Source of the DNA: an uncultured Collinsella sp.
GTDB lineage: Bacteria; Actinomycetota; Coriobacteriia; Coriobacteriales; Coriobacteriaceae
NCBI GenBank assembly: GCA_900759335.1
Contig: CAAEUX010000098.1
Coordinates: 1-29,994, forward strand
Direction of reading: 5' to 3'
DNA: 29,994 bases
Shown here one piece after another: positions 7,006 through 14,977 of this stretch. The position numbers were made by a program, and so were the translations under genes. The notes beneath the pieces are model-generated. The model saw nothing but the letters and a program-made list of their open reading frames with translations, was not told where the DNA came from and ran no database searches. Positions within the stretch are counted from its first letter, which is position 1, and every line of letters starts with the position of its first letter.

Positions 7006-8036
7006 TTCACTGTCCGCAGCCCTGTTACGGTTTCTAGCGCAACTGCCAGACCGTATATTTTATTGATTAAATCAATCAGATCATCCCTAATGTCGAGATT
7101 GAAAGAGAGGGCGCTCGTGCCATTGATTCGGAGATCCACCTTTTTATCAGTGGCTTCGCTTAAAAATCGATAGATTCTTGCAACGTCTCGAGAACGCTTA
7201 TTGGCTAAATTGCTAAATGAAAACTCGTAGTTAAGGGTGCCGCCGGGCTGACTTGCATCCCATTTAAAGTTCAACTTGAAGGTTTCTGTATCATCGTGGG
7301 CAGAAAAGAATACTCCTTTAGATCCATGGGTGGTATTGTCAACTATTAACTGTAGCTCACCGCATCCCTCCCAGAATAACGATGCCGACCTTATGCAATT
7401 TGATGTATTCAGGTCATAGCTCTTAATGATCCCCCTTCGAAATCCTTCATAGGAACGACCAACAGGTAATTGGCAATCTTGGTCAATTACTTCCGCCGGC
7501 AACGAAGTGAAGGGCATGCCATATTCGATAAAATTCTGGGCCTGCTCTTTTTCTTCATCGGTCTCTGCAATAATTTTCACTGAAAACGTTAATGGATGCA
7601 GCATTGAAGCTATTGGCGTCTTTTCAATTACGTCGATTGCGATTTGGCCTGACCCAGGGGTTACTAGAATTTGGGACATAACAACACCAGGAGCACGCGT
7701 GCCGAAATCATCTCGTTTGTCGTATTCTGAGAGCACGTGAACTGAATATGCATAGTATGGATCGAGTTTATCTAGATTGGAACAAAGATCGCGCAGTCTA
7801 TTCTCGAGAATGACTGGACCGCTGCAGTCTGGAAGATTGGCCATGGAGAGCAGTTTCGCAGCATACTCAGAGGCCTCTTCTTTTCCATTAGAAAAGTAGT
7901 AATCAATTACTTCTGGATATTTGGACGCCCAGCCATCAACTCTTGAAAGGCCATCCCAGATGAATTTTGTACCGGAAGGTTCAACCAGTTCCTTAGCCCA
8001 TCTTAGATTCTCGTTTGTGGGATCTAATGGCATCAC
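6834..8036 (-). pseudogene. Middle fragment of the frameshifted PD-(D/E)XK gene
   Basis: The 400-codon frame starts at GTG with no ribosome site. The residues just before it in the same frame (TINSWHLV) continue smoothly into MPLDPTNENLRWAKELVEP, so it looks like the interior of a longer protein. No known domain is clear. Trp-rich and Asp-rich segments (FIWDGLSRVDGWASKYPEVIDYYF) resemble the region that follows small Mrr-like nuclease domains in large, poorly studied defence proteins. The last 57 or so codons are out of the true frame. If the gene were repaired, the whole protein would be about 595 residues. Confidence 0.6.
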
Positions 8037-8046
8037 AAGATGCCAA

Positions 8047-8325
8047 CTATTTATAGTTTACATGCAAAACGGCTGTAGTTGCCGATAATTCCTGCCACGA
8101 ATTCTCAATCTGAGCCTTCTGGCTGTTTTTTAGGTTTTCAGCAAATTTTTTAATTTGATATATATCGACCGTTTCAGCGTCAAGGTAAACGATAAGGTCA
8201 ATTCCTCCATCGCCCCTAGAAGGTCGAATTTTAATGGCGTTACGCTCTTCAAGAGAAATAAACGTCGCAAGAACAGACTCGACATCCTCACCTGAATATC
8301 GAGTCCAAGGGATACGTCCAGTCAT
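8047..8325 (-). CDS. PD-(D/E)XK (Mrr-like) nuclease domain, 5' fragment of a broken gene
   Basis: These 92 residues carry the restriction-endonuclease core: GEDVE (Glu14/Glu16 region), GDGGIDLIVYLD (Asp43) and DIYQIKKF (Gln57-x-Lys59), the D...QxK variant seen in Mrr-like enzymes that cut DNA. The start is an ATG with GAGG eight bases upstream and TATAAT 42 nt upstream, so this is the real gene start. The frame ends at TAG (8047-8049); one base further on, the continuation SWHLVMPLDPT appears in another frame. Either the gene is broken here or the stop is bypassed. It is too short to be a complete enzyme of this class. Confidence 0.65.
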   Translation of the reverse strand: MTGRIPWTRYSGEDVESVLATFISLEERNAIKIRPSRGDGGIDLIVYLDAETVDIYQIKKFAENLKNSQKAQIENSWQELSATTAVLHVNYK

Positions 8326-8366
8326 GGCTGCACCTCAGCAGAAATTATTTATTTACGCTGAAATTC

Positions 8367-8372
8367 ATTATA
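8367..8372 (-). promoter_or_regulatory. -10 box of the PD-(D/E)XK gene
   Basis: A perfect TATAAT lies on the minus strand 42 nt before the ATG at 8325. The -35 is poor (ATAGTT/TAGTTC at 16-17 bp). Its position suggests separate transcription from the Gabija genes upstream. Confidence 0.5.
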
Positions 8373-8527
8373 GTTACTCTAGCTTAATGAACTATATCCC
8401 CTTCCTTGTAATGGCTTTCCTCTCATTGGGTGGTAACCGATCTTTTAAACGAATGTGGCATTAGCCCTTTAGATGGACCGCTCAATCAGCCAGGTCGATA
8501 TTAAACCCATATGTGACAGACTCGACG

Positions 8528-10153
8528 CTAGGCATCATCTTCTGCATTTCCGGTGCCCCAGCGCACTTCACGCCGAAGGTTCATTAGCCCAGGGTTTAGT
8601 AGAAACTCCGAAGGAATTGCCTCCATTGTTTTCCCCATCGCATTATGGCGCCAGTCGGCAAGCGTTATATAGCAAACCTTTCGCGCTCGCGTAAGCCCGA
8701 CATAATGCATATTCAGCGATTGTTGATATGCGTCATAGTCTTGATTCTCGTACTTATAAGGAGGCATGAGGAATTTATAGCAATCAAGGCAAAACACAGC
8801 GTCGAACTCAAGCCCCTTCGCCTTATGGTATGTAAGCAGGTTCACCTCATCTTCGCGGGCAGGCCGAAAACCACCCCTAAGCTCATCTACATTGGAAAGA
8901 AGCTCACCGAGATCTATATGCGCCTTCGGGTCGTCTGCATCTCCAAGACAGAGCTCTTCCAACTTGCAAAAGGAATCGTAAAGACCATTCCATGAATCAT
9001 CGGAAGTATCCTTCATGTCCTGCAGAAGATCGTTAGCAGTAAACCTTGCGCGAGACATCTGCTCCGCAGGGATATACCTATCGAGAAATTCACCTACATA
9101 ACCACCTGAATACAAAAACATCAGTAGATCCCTGAAGAATAAGCGAGAACGGCTGAAGCCGGCGTCAAGCTTTGTGGAAACAACGATCTTTGAAGGAATG
9201 CGAAGAAGTCCTGCGTACCGCTCGAGCATCTTGTTTGACGTAGACAAGAGGGCAAACTCGTTGCGGTGGTCAACTCCGTATCGTTCGGAAATCTCATCTA
9301 GATGCTCACGAATGGCATTGGCTATATTGCTTTCGTCGCCCGACACCTTAGCTAGTACAACCCTCTTGTCTTGATGGATGTGAGAAGGCGTTTGCGCCCC
9401 CAGAAGCCTTAGCGAGTAGTCAACGATGCTTCGATGACACCGGTGGTTTTCAGTAATTTCGAAAGACCTGAAGCGCGAATCAGCAATAAGCTCATTTAGA
9501 AAGGCGGAAGATCGACCGTCATATGCGAAGATGGCTTGGTCGATATCCCCGAAAGCCACGCCGCGAATCCCGAGACTGACAAGCTCCATGAACAGCATAT
9601 GCTGGGCAAGCCCGCAGTCTTGGTACTCGTCAATGAACACCGCTTTATATCGAGCGTGCAAGAAGCTCCTCACGGCGGGAACATGCCTCACCATGCAGTA
9701 AGCGACCTCGCTCAAAGCCGAGACTGGAAGCACGCCCAAGGCGAGTGCTTCGCGGACAAGATCCCATCGGTCCTCGTTGGGGCTTGTCCAACGTTCCTTG
9801 ATCCTCGCAACGGGTAGCGGCCGATCATCATCGGCTATATCAATATTGACTGTTCGACCCACGACATGGAAGGCGAACTGCTGGATAATCATGGCCAGAC
9901 AGAATGAATCAATCGTTCCAAAAAACGAATTTCCGACACGCACCCCTAAACCGGAGCATCTGGTCCTAAGCTCAGCGCTCGCCTTTCTGGTATAAGAAAT
10001 GGCTACAATGCCCTGATAGCTCAAAAGGCGCTCAGATTCCTTGGCTATCATCCTCGCCATCGTAAACGTCTTGCCGCTGCCCGGTCGCGCCGAAACGACG
10101 GCAGACTCATCACAGGCGATAACCTTGGCCTGCTCCTCACTAGGCTTAATCAT
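8528..10153 (-). CDS. gajB: GajB, UvrD-like helicase of a Gabija defence system
   Basis: This 541-residue superfamily 1A helicase shows Q-motif EEQAKVIA, Walker A SARPGSGKTF (21-30), motif Ia ISYTRKASAELRTR, motif II FIDEYQDC (173-180), motif III FGDIDQAIFAYDG (201-213), and near the C-terminus LTYHKAKGLEFDAVF (motif V) and HYVGLTRARK (motif VI). The size, motif set and position directly after an OLD-family nuclease are those of GajB. GajB works with GajA against phage, where GajA cleaves DNA and GajB senses DNA ends or acts on nucleotides. It overlaps gajA by 8 nt (ATGATTAA), so it is translationally coupled. All helicase motifs look intact. Confidence 0.92.
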   Translation of the reverse strand: MIKPSEEQAKVIACDESAVVSARPGSGKTFTMARMIAKESERLLSYQGIVAISYTRKASAELRTRCSGLGVRVGNSFFGTIDSFCLAMIIQQFAFHVVGRTVNIDIADDDRPLPVARIKERWTSPNEDRWDLVREALALGVLPVSALSEVAYCMVRHVPAVRSFLHARYKAVFIDEYQDCGLAQHMLFMELVSLGIRGVAFGDIDQAIFAYDGRSSAFLNELIADSRFRSFEITENHRCHRSIVDYSLRLLGAQTPSHIHQDKRVVLAKVSGDESNIANAIREHLDEISERYGVDHRNEFALLSTSNKMLERYAGLLRIPSKIVVSTKLDAGFSRSRLFFRDLLMFLYSGGYVGEFLDRYIPAEQMSRARFTANDLLQDMKDTSDDSWNGLYDSFCKLEELCLGDADDPKAHIDLGELLSNVDELRGGFRPAREDEVNLLTYHKAKGLEFDAVFCLDCYKFLMPPYKYENQDYDAYQQSLNMHYVGLTRARKVCYITLADWRHNAMGKTMEAIPSEFLLNPGLMNLRREVRWGTGNAEDDA

Positions 10154-11867
10154 CGGCGTGGCCCACAGAAACCAGTAGTTGGAGTCTCCTCAACGGATTG
10201 CAGAAGGTGCTTTCCGCAAGACACCCCAGATCGCTTGAATGCTTGGCGATGAACGCATGCATACCCTCGGCCTTTCGCTCAGTCATCGCGGCGTAAAGCT
10301 CTTCCTGGCCAACCGTACCATAATGCTCTTCCAGTACTTCGCGGAGATCGCTCGCGATCAGATCATACTCAAGATCGCGATCTGAAAGATATATGCCTTC
10401 AAAATCAAGGGCATCGCGCAGCTCATTCACCGCGGATGCAACTTCAACAGGGACAGCCGGTCCGCCATCCCATGTCAATGAATTCTTGATTCTCAGCCAT
10501 AGCGCCTCAACGTAGGAACGTCCGAGCGATTCGACGATCCCGTATGCGCGAGCAACTCCGGCAAGCCTATATCGTTCCTTATTTGGGACCTTGAATACAT
10601 CGTTATCAGTGCGTAATACCCAGGGAATCCCAAGCGCCTCGCAGCAAAGCACGTAAGGTTTGAAACCGATGCCATCCACAGAAAGAATTGACAGGTTTTC
10701 TCGGTCAAGGTCTATGCCGATTGCTGCTGCAAGGGCCCGGAAGAAGACGATTTCCGATGGTCCCTCCACCAAGAACACTCCGCGGCTGAAGAACACCTCC
10801 GCCACAATAGGGTTAAGACGATAGCCCAAGGCATCGATTTTCCTTCTGAGCTCGATGCCGGAGCATGTGGGTTTGCCCTCGTTGCCCATCTTCACGAGCG
10901 CGTCGGAAGCAAACCGCTCGACTATTTGAGGCGAATGGGTCGTCAGAAGAACCTGTCCGTCAATGCAGCCGGAAAGATACTTAGCCAATGACCGCTGCTG
11001 CTGGGGATGAAGGTGCGCCTCAGGCTCCTCTATGGCGACGATGCTCACCTTCTCAACAGGCTTCTTAATGTTCCTCTGAGAGAGCCAAGTAGAGAAGAAT
11101 AGCTGGTTGTTCCGACCTTCACCGCCAAAAGTCAAGGGAACATCATCGGACAGATAGGCGAGCTGAAGGTTGTCAAGCAGCTTGCCCGCGTCCGTGTTTC
11201 CAGCCACTAGACGGGCCTCGCGTCCCTCGTTCAAGGCTGACATCCTGGCCATCTCATCGTTCACAGTTTTAAGAGCATTGGTTATGTAATGGAGTCCGCT
11301 AATTCCGTCGTTCAGCGATTCGAGGCTGTTTTGGATCTCTTTGATCGAAACGTCGTCGTCATGAGCAGCGTCTTCGTTTCGTGAATTGCGTGCGGCCTGG
11401 AGCAGGGCATTCTGGCTGCGCTTTAGGAAGCGGGCGGCGTCGCGGGTGCTGTTAACGTACTCAAGCACCAGATGCTTGATATAGAACCGTGACTGCACGG
11501 GCTCGAAGCCGGCTTTTTCATTTCCGACCAGGAACTTATAGTCCCCTTCTCGGTTGCAGGTATAACCAACAGCAGTTCTGCCTTCATCCAAATTGCCTCC
11601 GAATACGCTGATCAGGCAATCCTCACGGATGTCGCATAATGTCGCAGTTATCTCCACTCGATCAGGATTAGTTCTACAGTTGAAATCGGACGTAGTTAGC
11701 TCGAAATCCCTAGCGGAGAGGCTGGGATCGAAAAGAATCCTCAAAGCATGCAGGAAGTTTGTCTTCCCCGAATCGTTAGGCCCGAAAATAAGAGTCTTTT
11801 CTCCAAGCTCAACAACGACGTCGTCGAAGTTGCGGAAGCCTTTGATATGAACTTTTTCGATTCTCAT
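10146..11867 (-). CDS. gajA: GajA, OLD-family ATPase-TOPRIM nuclease of a Gabija defence system
   Basis: This 573-residue protein has an ABC-type ATPase half with Walker A GPNDSGKTN (29-37), Walker B VSIVAIEEPEAHLHP (274-288) and an H-loop LLTTHSP (307-313), then a TOPRIM half with FLVEGPSEIVF (invariant Glu at about 368), LSVDGI (395-400) and RTDND (419-423). This is the class 2 OLD arrangement of GajA, a sequence-specific DNA nicking enzyme normally restrained by nucleotides. An insertion with acidic coil character at 150-215 interrupts the ATPase. All key residues are present. It is followed directly by gajB and preceded at 42 nt by a small membrane protein gene in the same orientation. 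Confidence 0.93.
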   Translation of the reverse strand: MRIEKVHIKGFRNFDDVVVELGEKTLIFGPNDSGKTNFLHALRILFDPSLSARDFELTTSDFNCRTNPDRVEITATLCDIREDCLISVFGGNLDEGRTAVGYTCNREGDYKFLVGNEKAGFEPVQSRFYIKHLVLEYVNSTRDAARFLKRSQNALLQAARNSRNEDAAHDDDVSIKEIQNSLESLNDGISGLHYITNALKTVNDEMARMSALNEGREARLVAGNTDAGKLLDNLQLAYLSDDVPLTFGGEGRNNQLFFSTWLSQRNIKKPVEKVSIVAIEEPEAHLHPQQQRSLAKYLSGCIDGQVLLTTHSPQIVERFASDALVKMGNEGKPTCSGIELRRKIDALGYRLNPIVAEVFFSRGVFLVEGPSEIVFFRALAAAIGIDLDRENLSILSVDGIGFKPYVLCCEALGIPWVLRTDNDVFKVPNKERYRLAGVARAYGIVESLGRSYVEALWLRIKNSLTWDGGPAVPVEVASAVNELRDALDFEGIYLSDRDLEYDLIASDLREVLEEHYGTVGQEELYAAMTERKAEGMHAFIAKHSSDLGCLAESTFCNPLRRLQLLVSVGHADD

Positions 11868-11909
11868 GATCGATCCATCGCCGTCCTTAAACTCAAGGCA
11901 CCAACAAAA

Positions 11910-12467
11910 TTAATGTTCGTCTCCACCAACGCACGCCCGAAGTCTTTCGCCCACAAGCGCCATGCATGTGTCGTATTGCTCTAGAAGTTCGCTCATTGCG
12001 GCATTCAACTGTGACTCGTTGCGTGATTCGAGTGTCACGCGGCGGGTTTTCTCGCGATACAAGGTCATGGCTTCGTTCAACTCGCTGCCGGGTAAACGCG
12101 CGCCCAGAAGAAGAATGTCCTCCAAAAACTGCCGCTTAGCTTCAGAGTCATCATCGTCGACAATCCACTCGCTAGAACTTCTTCCGGCCGCGGCTTGCTT
12201 CAGCATTTGGGCGTAGCACTTCGCGTTGGCGCGCATACTGTGTTGAATTGTTTCTTGAAGACGCGTCAGGTTCTCCCTTTCGTATAGTCGCCAATCGTCC
12301 TCAAGCGTTGATCTTCTTTTCTTGTCTTCAAGCTCGTTTTGATGCTTGATTGTCATGTGTGCAGCGAGCAGCGTAACGCCGCCACCAATAAGGGTTCCTG
12401 CCAGGGAAGGAAGCATTGAGGCAAATGAATTGAAAATTAAGGCTATGGAGGATTCGTCCATCAGCAT
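11910..12467 (-). CDS. Small single-span membrane protein upstream of Gabija
   Basis: This protein of about 185 residues has one N-terminal hydrophobic segment (residues 8-36, IALIFNSFASMLPSLAGTL then GGGVTLLAA) followed by a long charged, helical domain (KHQNELEDKKRRSTLEDDW, then coiled-coil-like stretches) to the C-terminus. I do not recognise a family. The start is the ATG directly after a G-rich Shine-Dalgarno (GAGG plus a run of G); a longer open frame reaches 12668 but has no ribosome site. It lies 42 nt ahead of gajA in the same orientation and is probably co-transcribed, suggesting a membrane tether or regulator of the Gabija complex. That role is inference only. Confidence 0.7.
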   Translation of the reverse strand: MLMDESSIALIFNSFASMLPSLAGTLIGGGVTLLAAHMTIKHQNELEDKKRRSTLEDDWRLYERENLTRLQETIQHSMRANAKCYAQMLKQAAAGRSSSEWIVDDDDSEAKRQFLEDILLLGARLPGSELNEAMTLYREKTRRVTLESRNESQLNAAMSELLEQYDTCMALVGERLRACVGGDEH

Positions 12468-12469
12468 CA

Positions 12470-12478
12470 CCCCCCCCC
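12470..12478 (-). repeat. Run of nine G in the translation start region of the small membrane protein
   Basis: Nine consecutive C on the plus strand give G9 on the mRNA, forming the Shine-Dalgarno itself two bases before the ATG. A change in run length would alter spacing, and would also alter the frame of any upstream TTG start. Confidence 0.6.
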
Positions 12479-12514
12479 TCAAATTAATTACCAGTAAATC
12501 TCCTGTGATACTTG

Positions 12515-12543
12515 ATTTTACATTCCGTATAGCCAATAAGTAA
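12515..12543 (-). promoter_or_regulatory. Putative promoter of the membrane protein-gajA-gajB operon
   Basis: The minus strand reads TTACTT (12538-12543), 17 bp, TAAAAT (12515-12520), about 48 nt before the ATG at 12467. Confidence 0.4.
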
Positions 12544-12630
12544 CCGTTGATACGAGCCAATAAATGGAAGATCGGTACTTGGAAAGGCTCGGCTGGGAGC
12601 CATGCCGACGTGATTATAGTTAGGATCGAA

Positions 12631-12772
12631 CACAACGCGGTTTGGGACGACATGGGAGAGGACAACATGTGGCAACGCCGCGGCGGGGAGGACCGCTAGC
12701 AATAAACCTGGACTGGGGCAATGTCGGCCCCGGCGCTCAGGCGCAATATCGACGGTGCCGTTTCGCGTTATT
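12631..12772. repeat. Dispersed repeat, copy A (about 140 bp)
   Basis: It aligns over its full length with 16740-16881 in the same orientation. Shared blocks include CAACATG, GCAATAA, ATGTCGG, GCTCAGGC and TTTCGCGTTATT. A hairpin at 12715-12731 (GGGGC/GCCCC) matches in position a different-sequence hairpin in copy B. It lies between the TIR-AbiTii gene and the Gabija operon. Confidence 0.65.
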
Positions 12773-12801
12773 CAACAGTGCCTAAACGTACAATTGCTCA
12801 T

Positions 12802-14196
12802 CTAGTTGGCACAGTTGTTCATAAATACTTCTATCAGCCGTTCTTTTACGTTTGCAGCGAGAGCGCTAAAAAATGATGTAGGAAGAAGTTGTTCTAACGA
12901 AACACATTGAACAACGCCTTGGGTGTTATGGGCGACTTCTCCTGCAAGCAGGCTTCTATCAATCGTGATAGTGCTAGTAGAATTAGCGAACTCTTCAATT
13001 TGTCTAATTCCTTGCCGATATTCAACGTTTTCAACCTTATCTAAGATTTCATCTCTTATGAAACCCATTGGCAGGGGCGCCTTTGTTACCTGCATGCTTC
13101 CGTTTATACCGCTGTATCTGAAATTGCTGCTTTTAGTTTTTCTGTAGTCCGGAAGATCGTCATCGCTCTCGTAACCTTTAAGTTCACTTCTTATCCAACC
13201 CTCCAAAGGCTTGTTTTGATTTTGTTTCGCAATTACAAGCGCCCGATAGAGGGACTTCTCCAAGGAAACCCGATCTTCGACCAAATCGTTAAGAACCGTA
13301 TTCTCGTTTGCTGATTCTATGGCACGTATCTCTTCAGGGCTTAGTGGAGTAATGGCAAAGCAAGACTCAAGAAAGGACTCTCTATCATGCTCCCAAGCGC
13401 TTTCGTTGATTTGCTGTTTGCCAAAGAAGAGAAGCAAGTCATTCTTCAAACTATTGAGGTCGTATCTTACGTTGTCGCTATCAAGGCAAATAGCAAGAGA
13501 GTCGGGTCCCACAACTCCTTTTAATTTTGCGGGACTCATTCCAGGTAGAAGGATTGGGATGGATTTTGCTCCCTGAACCCATGCGGCGCCCATTTCATTT
13601 AGCGAAGCCGGACTGGAGTAGTAGTTATCTTTAGAAATCACGAACAGAACAAAGAGTTCATAATCCTTAAAACAGTTTTTCAAGAACTCGTAGATATTCT
13701 TTCCGAGCGGAACACCATATCCAGGATAAGAGGAGCAGAAAACATCCTTATCCGTAAAGCCGATTTTGCGAAGCAGGTCAACAAGTGAAGCTACATATTC
13801 GGAGTCTTTTGTTGAATGACTAATAAAAATGAGCTTTTGCTTGATTTGCGTCGGAATGTCACAGGAATTGACGGGCGAAGTAAACCACTCTTCATTATCC
13901 TCAATAGTACTTATGATGTGAGGAAGTCGTCTCATATTGTCTTCGTGTGTATCAGCGTTGAAGACGAATTTACTGCTCTTGATACAGTCAATATTCTTTT
14001 CATACCACGAGGCGATTTCCTTGCATGCATACAGTATCCCATCCATGTCTTTAATTTCTAATGAGTCTTCCAAAAGTTGCCTAGTGGAAGTAATGGGTGC
14101 ATCGCTGGTGTATTTATCTATTGAAGCGGAAATGCCATTCAACTGTGACCTTAGAGTTGCATAGTTTGGGATTGCTTGAAAATCAGAATCGTTCAC
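12802..14196 (-). CDS. TIR-AbiTii fusion protein, probable abortive-infection effector
   Basis: This 464-residue soluble protein begins at GTG with GGAAGTAGGG upstream. Residues 1-118 are a helical region of unknown family. Residues 120-220 are a TIR domain: KLIFISHSTKDSEYV, then DVFCSSYPGYGVPLGKNI, then SPASLNEMGAAWV with Glu201 at the place of the catalytic glutamate of NAD-cleaving bacterial TIRs. Residues 300-405 match the AbiTii pattern: VLNDLVEDRVSLEKSLYRAL, AKQNQ, WIRSELKGYESDDDLPDYR, APLPMGFIRDEI and RQGIRQIEEF. TIR domains in phage defence deplete NAD or make signal nucleotides; AbiTii is a predicted defence domain of unknown mechanism. The gene appears monocistronic, beside Gabija. 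Function is inferred from domains and context. Confidence 0.85.
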   Translation of the reverse strand: MNDSDFQAIPNYATLRSQLNGISASIDKYTSDAPITSTRQLLEDSLEIKDMDGILYACKEIASWYEKNIDCIKSSKFVFNADTHEDNMRRLPHIISTIEDNEEWFTSPVNSCDIPTQIKQKLIFISHSTKDSEYVASLVDLLRKIGFTDKDVFCSSYPGYGVPLGKNIYEFLKNCFKDYELFVLFVISKDNYYSSPASLNEMGAAWVQGAKSIPILLPGMSPAKLKGVVGPDSLAICLDSDNVRYDLNSLKNDLLLFFGKQQINESAWEHDRESFLESCFAITPLSPEEIRAIESANENTVLNDLVEDRVSLEKSLYRALVIAKQNQNKPLEGWIRSELKGYESDDDLPDYRKTKSSNFRYSGINGSMQVTKAPLPMGFIRDEILDKVENVEYRQGIRQIEEFANSTSTITIDRSLLAGEVAHNTQGVVQCVSLEQLLPTSFFSALAANVKERLIEVFMNNCAN

Positions 14197-14326
14197 GATT
14201 GTTACCCTACTTCCTGGTTCAGGGGCTTATACCGTCTTTGATTTTCGCTCAGCTGGCATCCTAGTGGGCGCACTTCCACTCAATGTCTTACCGTACGTTC
14301 AGACGCGGGTTAACCTAAACGCAAGC

Positions 14327-14375
14327 GACTCCAGCGCCATGTAGCCTAATGTCGGGGCGACATGGCGCTGGAGTC
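14327..14375. repeat. Perfect 16-bp inverted repeat hairpin
   Basis: GACTCCAGCGCCATGT (14327-14342) and its exact complement (14360-14375) flank a 17-nt loop. A second stem, ATGTCG-GGG-CGACAT (14349-14363), competes with the right arm. No U-run follows on either strand. It overlaps the 3' end of the 93-codon ORF. It may be an IS end, a structured RNA or a strong transcript barrier. Confidence 0.6.
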
Positions 14376-14627
14376 ATAGAGCCCGGATCGCTCGCCCCTC
14401 ACGCAAAATGCCAATGAGGCACTCGGACACACAGAGGATGCCTGCACCAAGTATCGTAGCCGCTTTTCTGCCTTCATCGCTTGTTTTCGTGAGTCTAATC
14501 CGTTGAGCATCAAACGTTGGAGCCGATTGCACAAAGCCTGGAGATTACCGTCCCCGAGGTCACTGACTCTGTCGCGCGCTACATTCTTCAAGGCCATGTT
14601 TAACCGGCAGCCGTTCCCGTAGGTCAT
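14346..14627 (-). CDS. Hypothetical 93-residue protein
   Basis: The ATG is preceded by a perfect AGGAGG eight bases upstream, the best ribosome site in the window, so translation is plausible. The first two-thirds (for example GDGNLQALCNRLQRLMLNGLD then SRKQAMKAEKRLRYLVQ) is basic and helical. The last part (SGLYDSSAMSPRH) runs into the hairpin and looks unnatural, suggesting the original 3' end has been replaced. I do not recognise it. It sits in IS debris and may be a truncated passenger gene. Confidence 0.4.
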   Translation of the reverse strand: MTYGNGCRLNMALKNVARDRVSDLGDGNLQALCNRLQRLMLNGLDSRKQAMKAEKRLRYLVQASSVCPSASLAFCVRGERSGLYDSSAMSPRH

Positions 14628-14977
14628 TCTAACCGCCTCCTACTATGTGCATCGTACAAGCCGCTCCCTCGCGTCGACCGATTTTCTCAGCATACCACGT
14701 CTTCGACAGGGCCCCTTTCAAACGCGTCTGCAAGCGCATTTGCGATCAAGCCCAGGTCTTCCCAAGAGTTTGTCAGGCCAACTTCTGTGAGCTGGGGCAT
14801 CATCGCTTAGATGCAGGGGATAATCGTCAAGCCTTCGGTTCGATGTAGCGCTTCCTGGTGATTGGGCCTGGGTGTTTGGTCTGTTCTTCTCGGAGTACAG
14901 AGCTCGCAGAGTGATAGGCTGATCGCGCGGATGCCGTTGAGTATTAGCACTGTCGCCCTCAACGCAACGGACACTGC
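14628..14977. other. Gene-poor stretch between IS remnants, with a possible tiny ORF
   Basis: No full gene is seen. A 38-codon minus-strand frame at 14687-14803 (starts MMPQLTEVGLTNSWED, ends DVVC) has a natural amphipathic composition but only a poor ribosome site. It lies upstream of the 93-residue ORF in the same direction. It may be a fragment of the same decayed passenger region. Confidence 0.3.
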
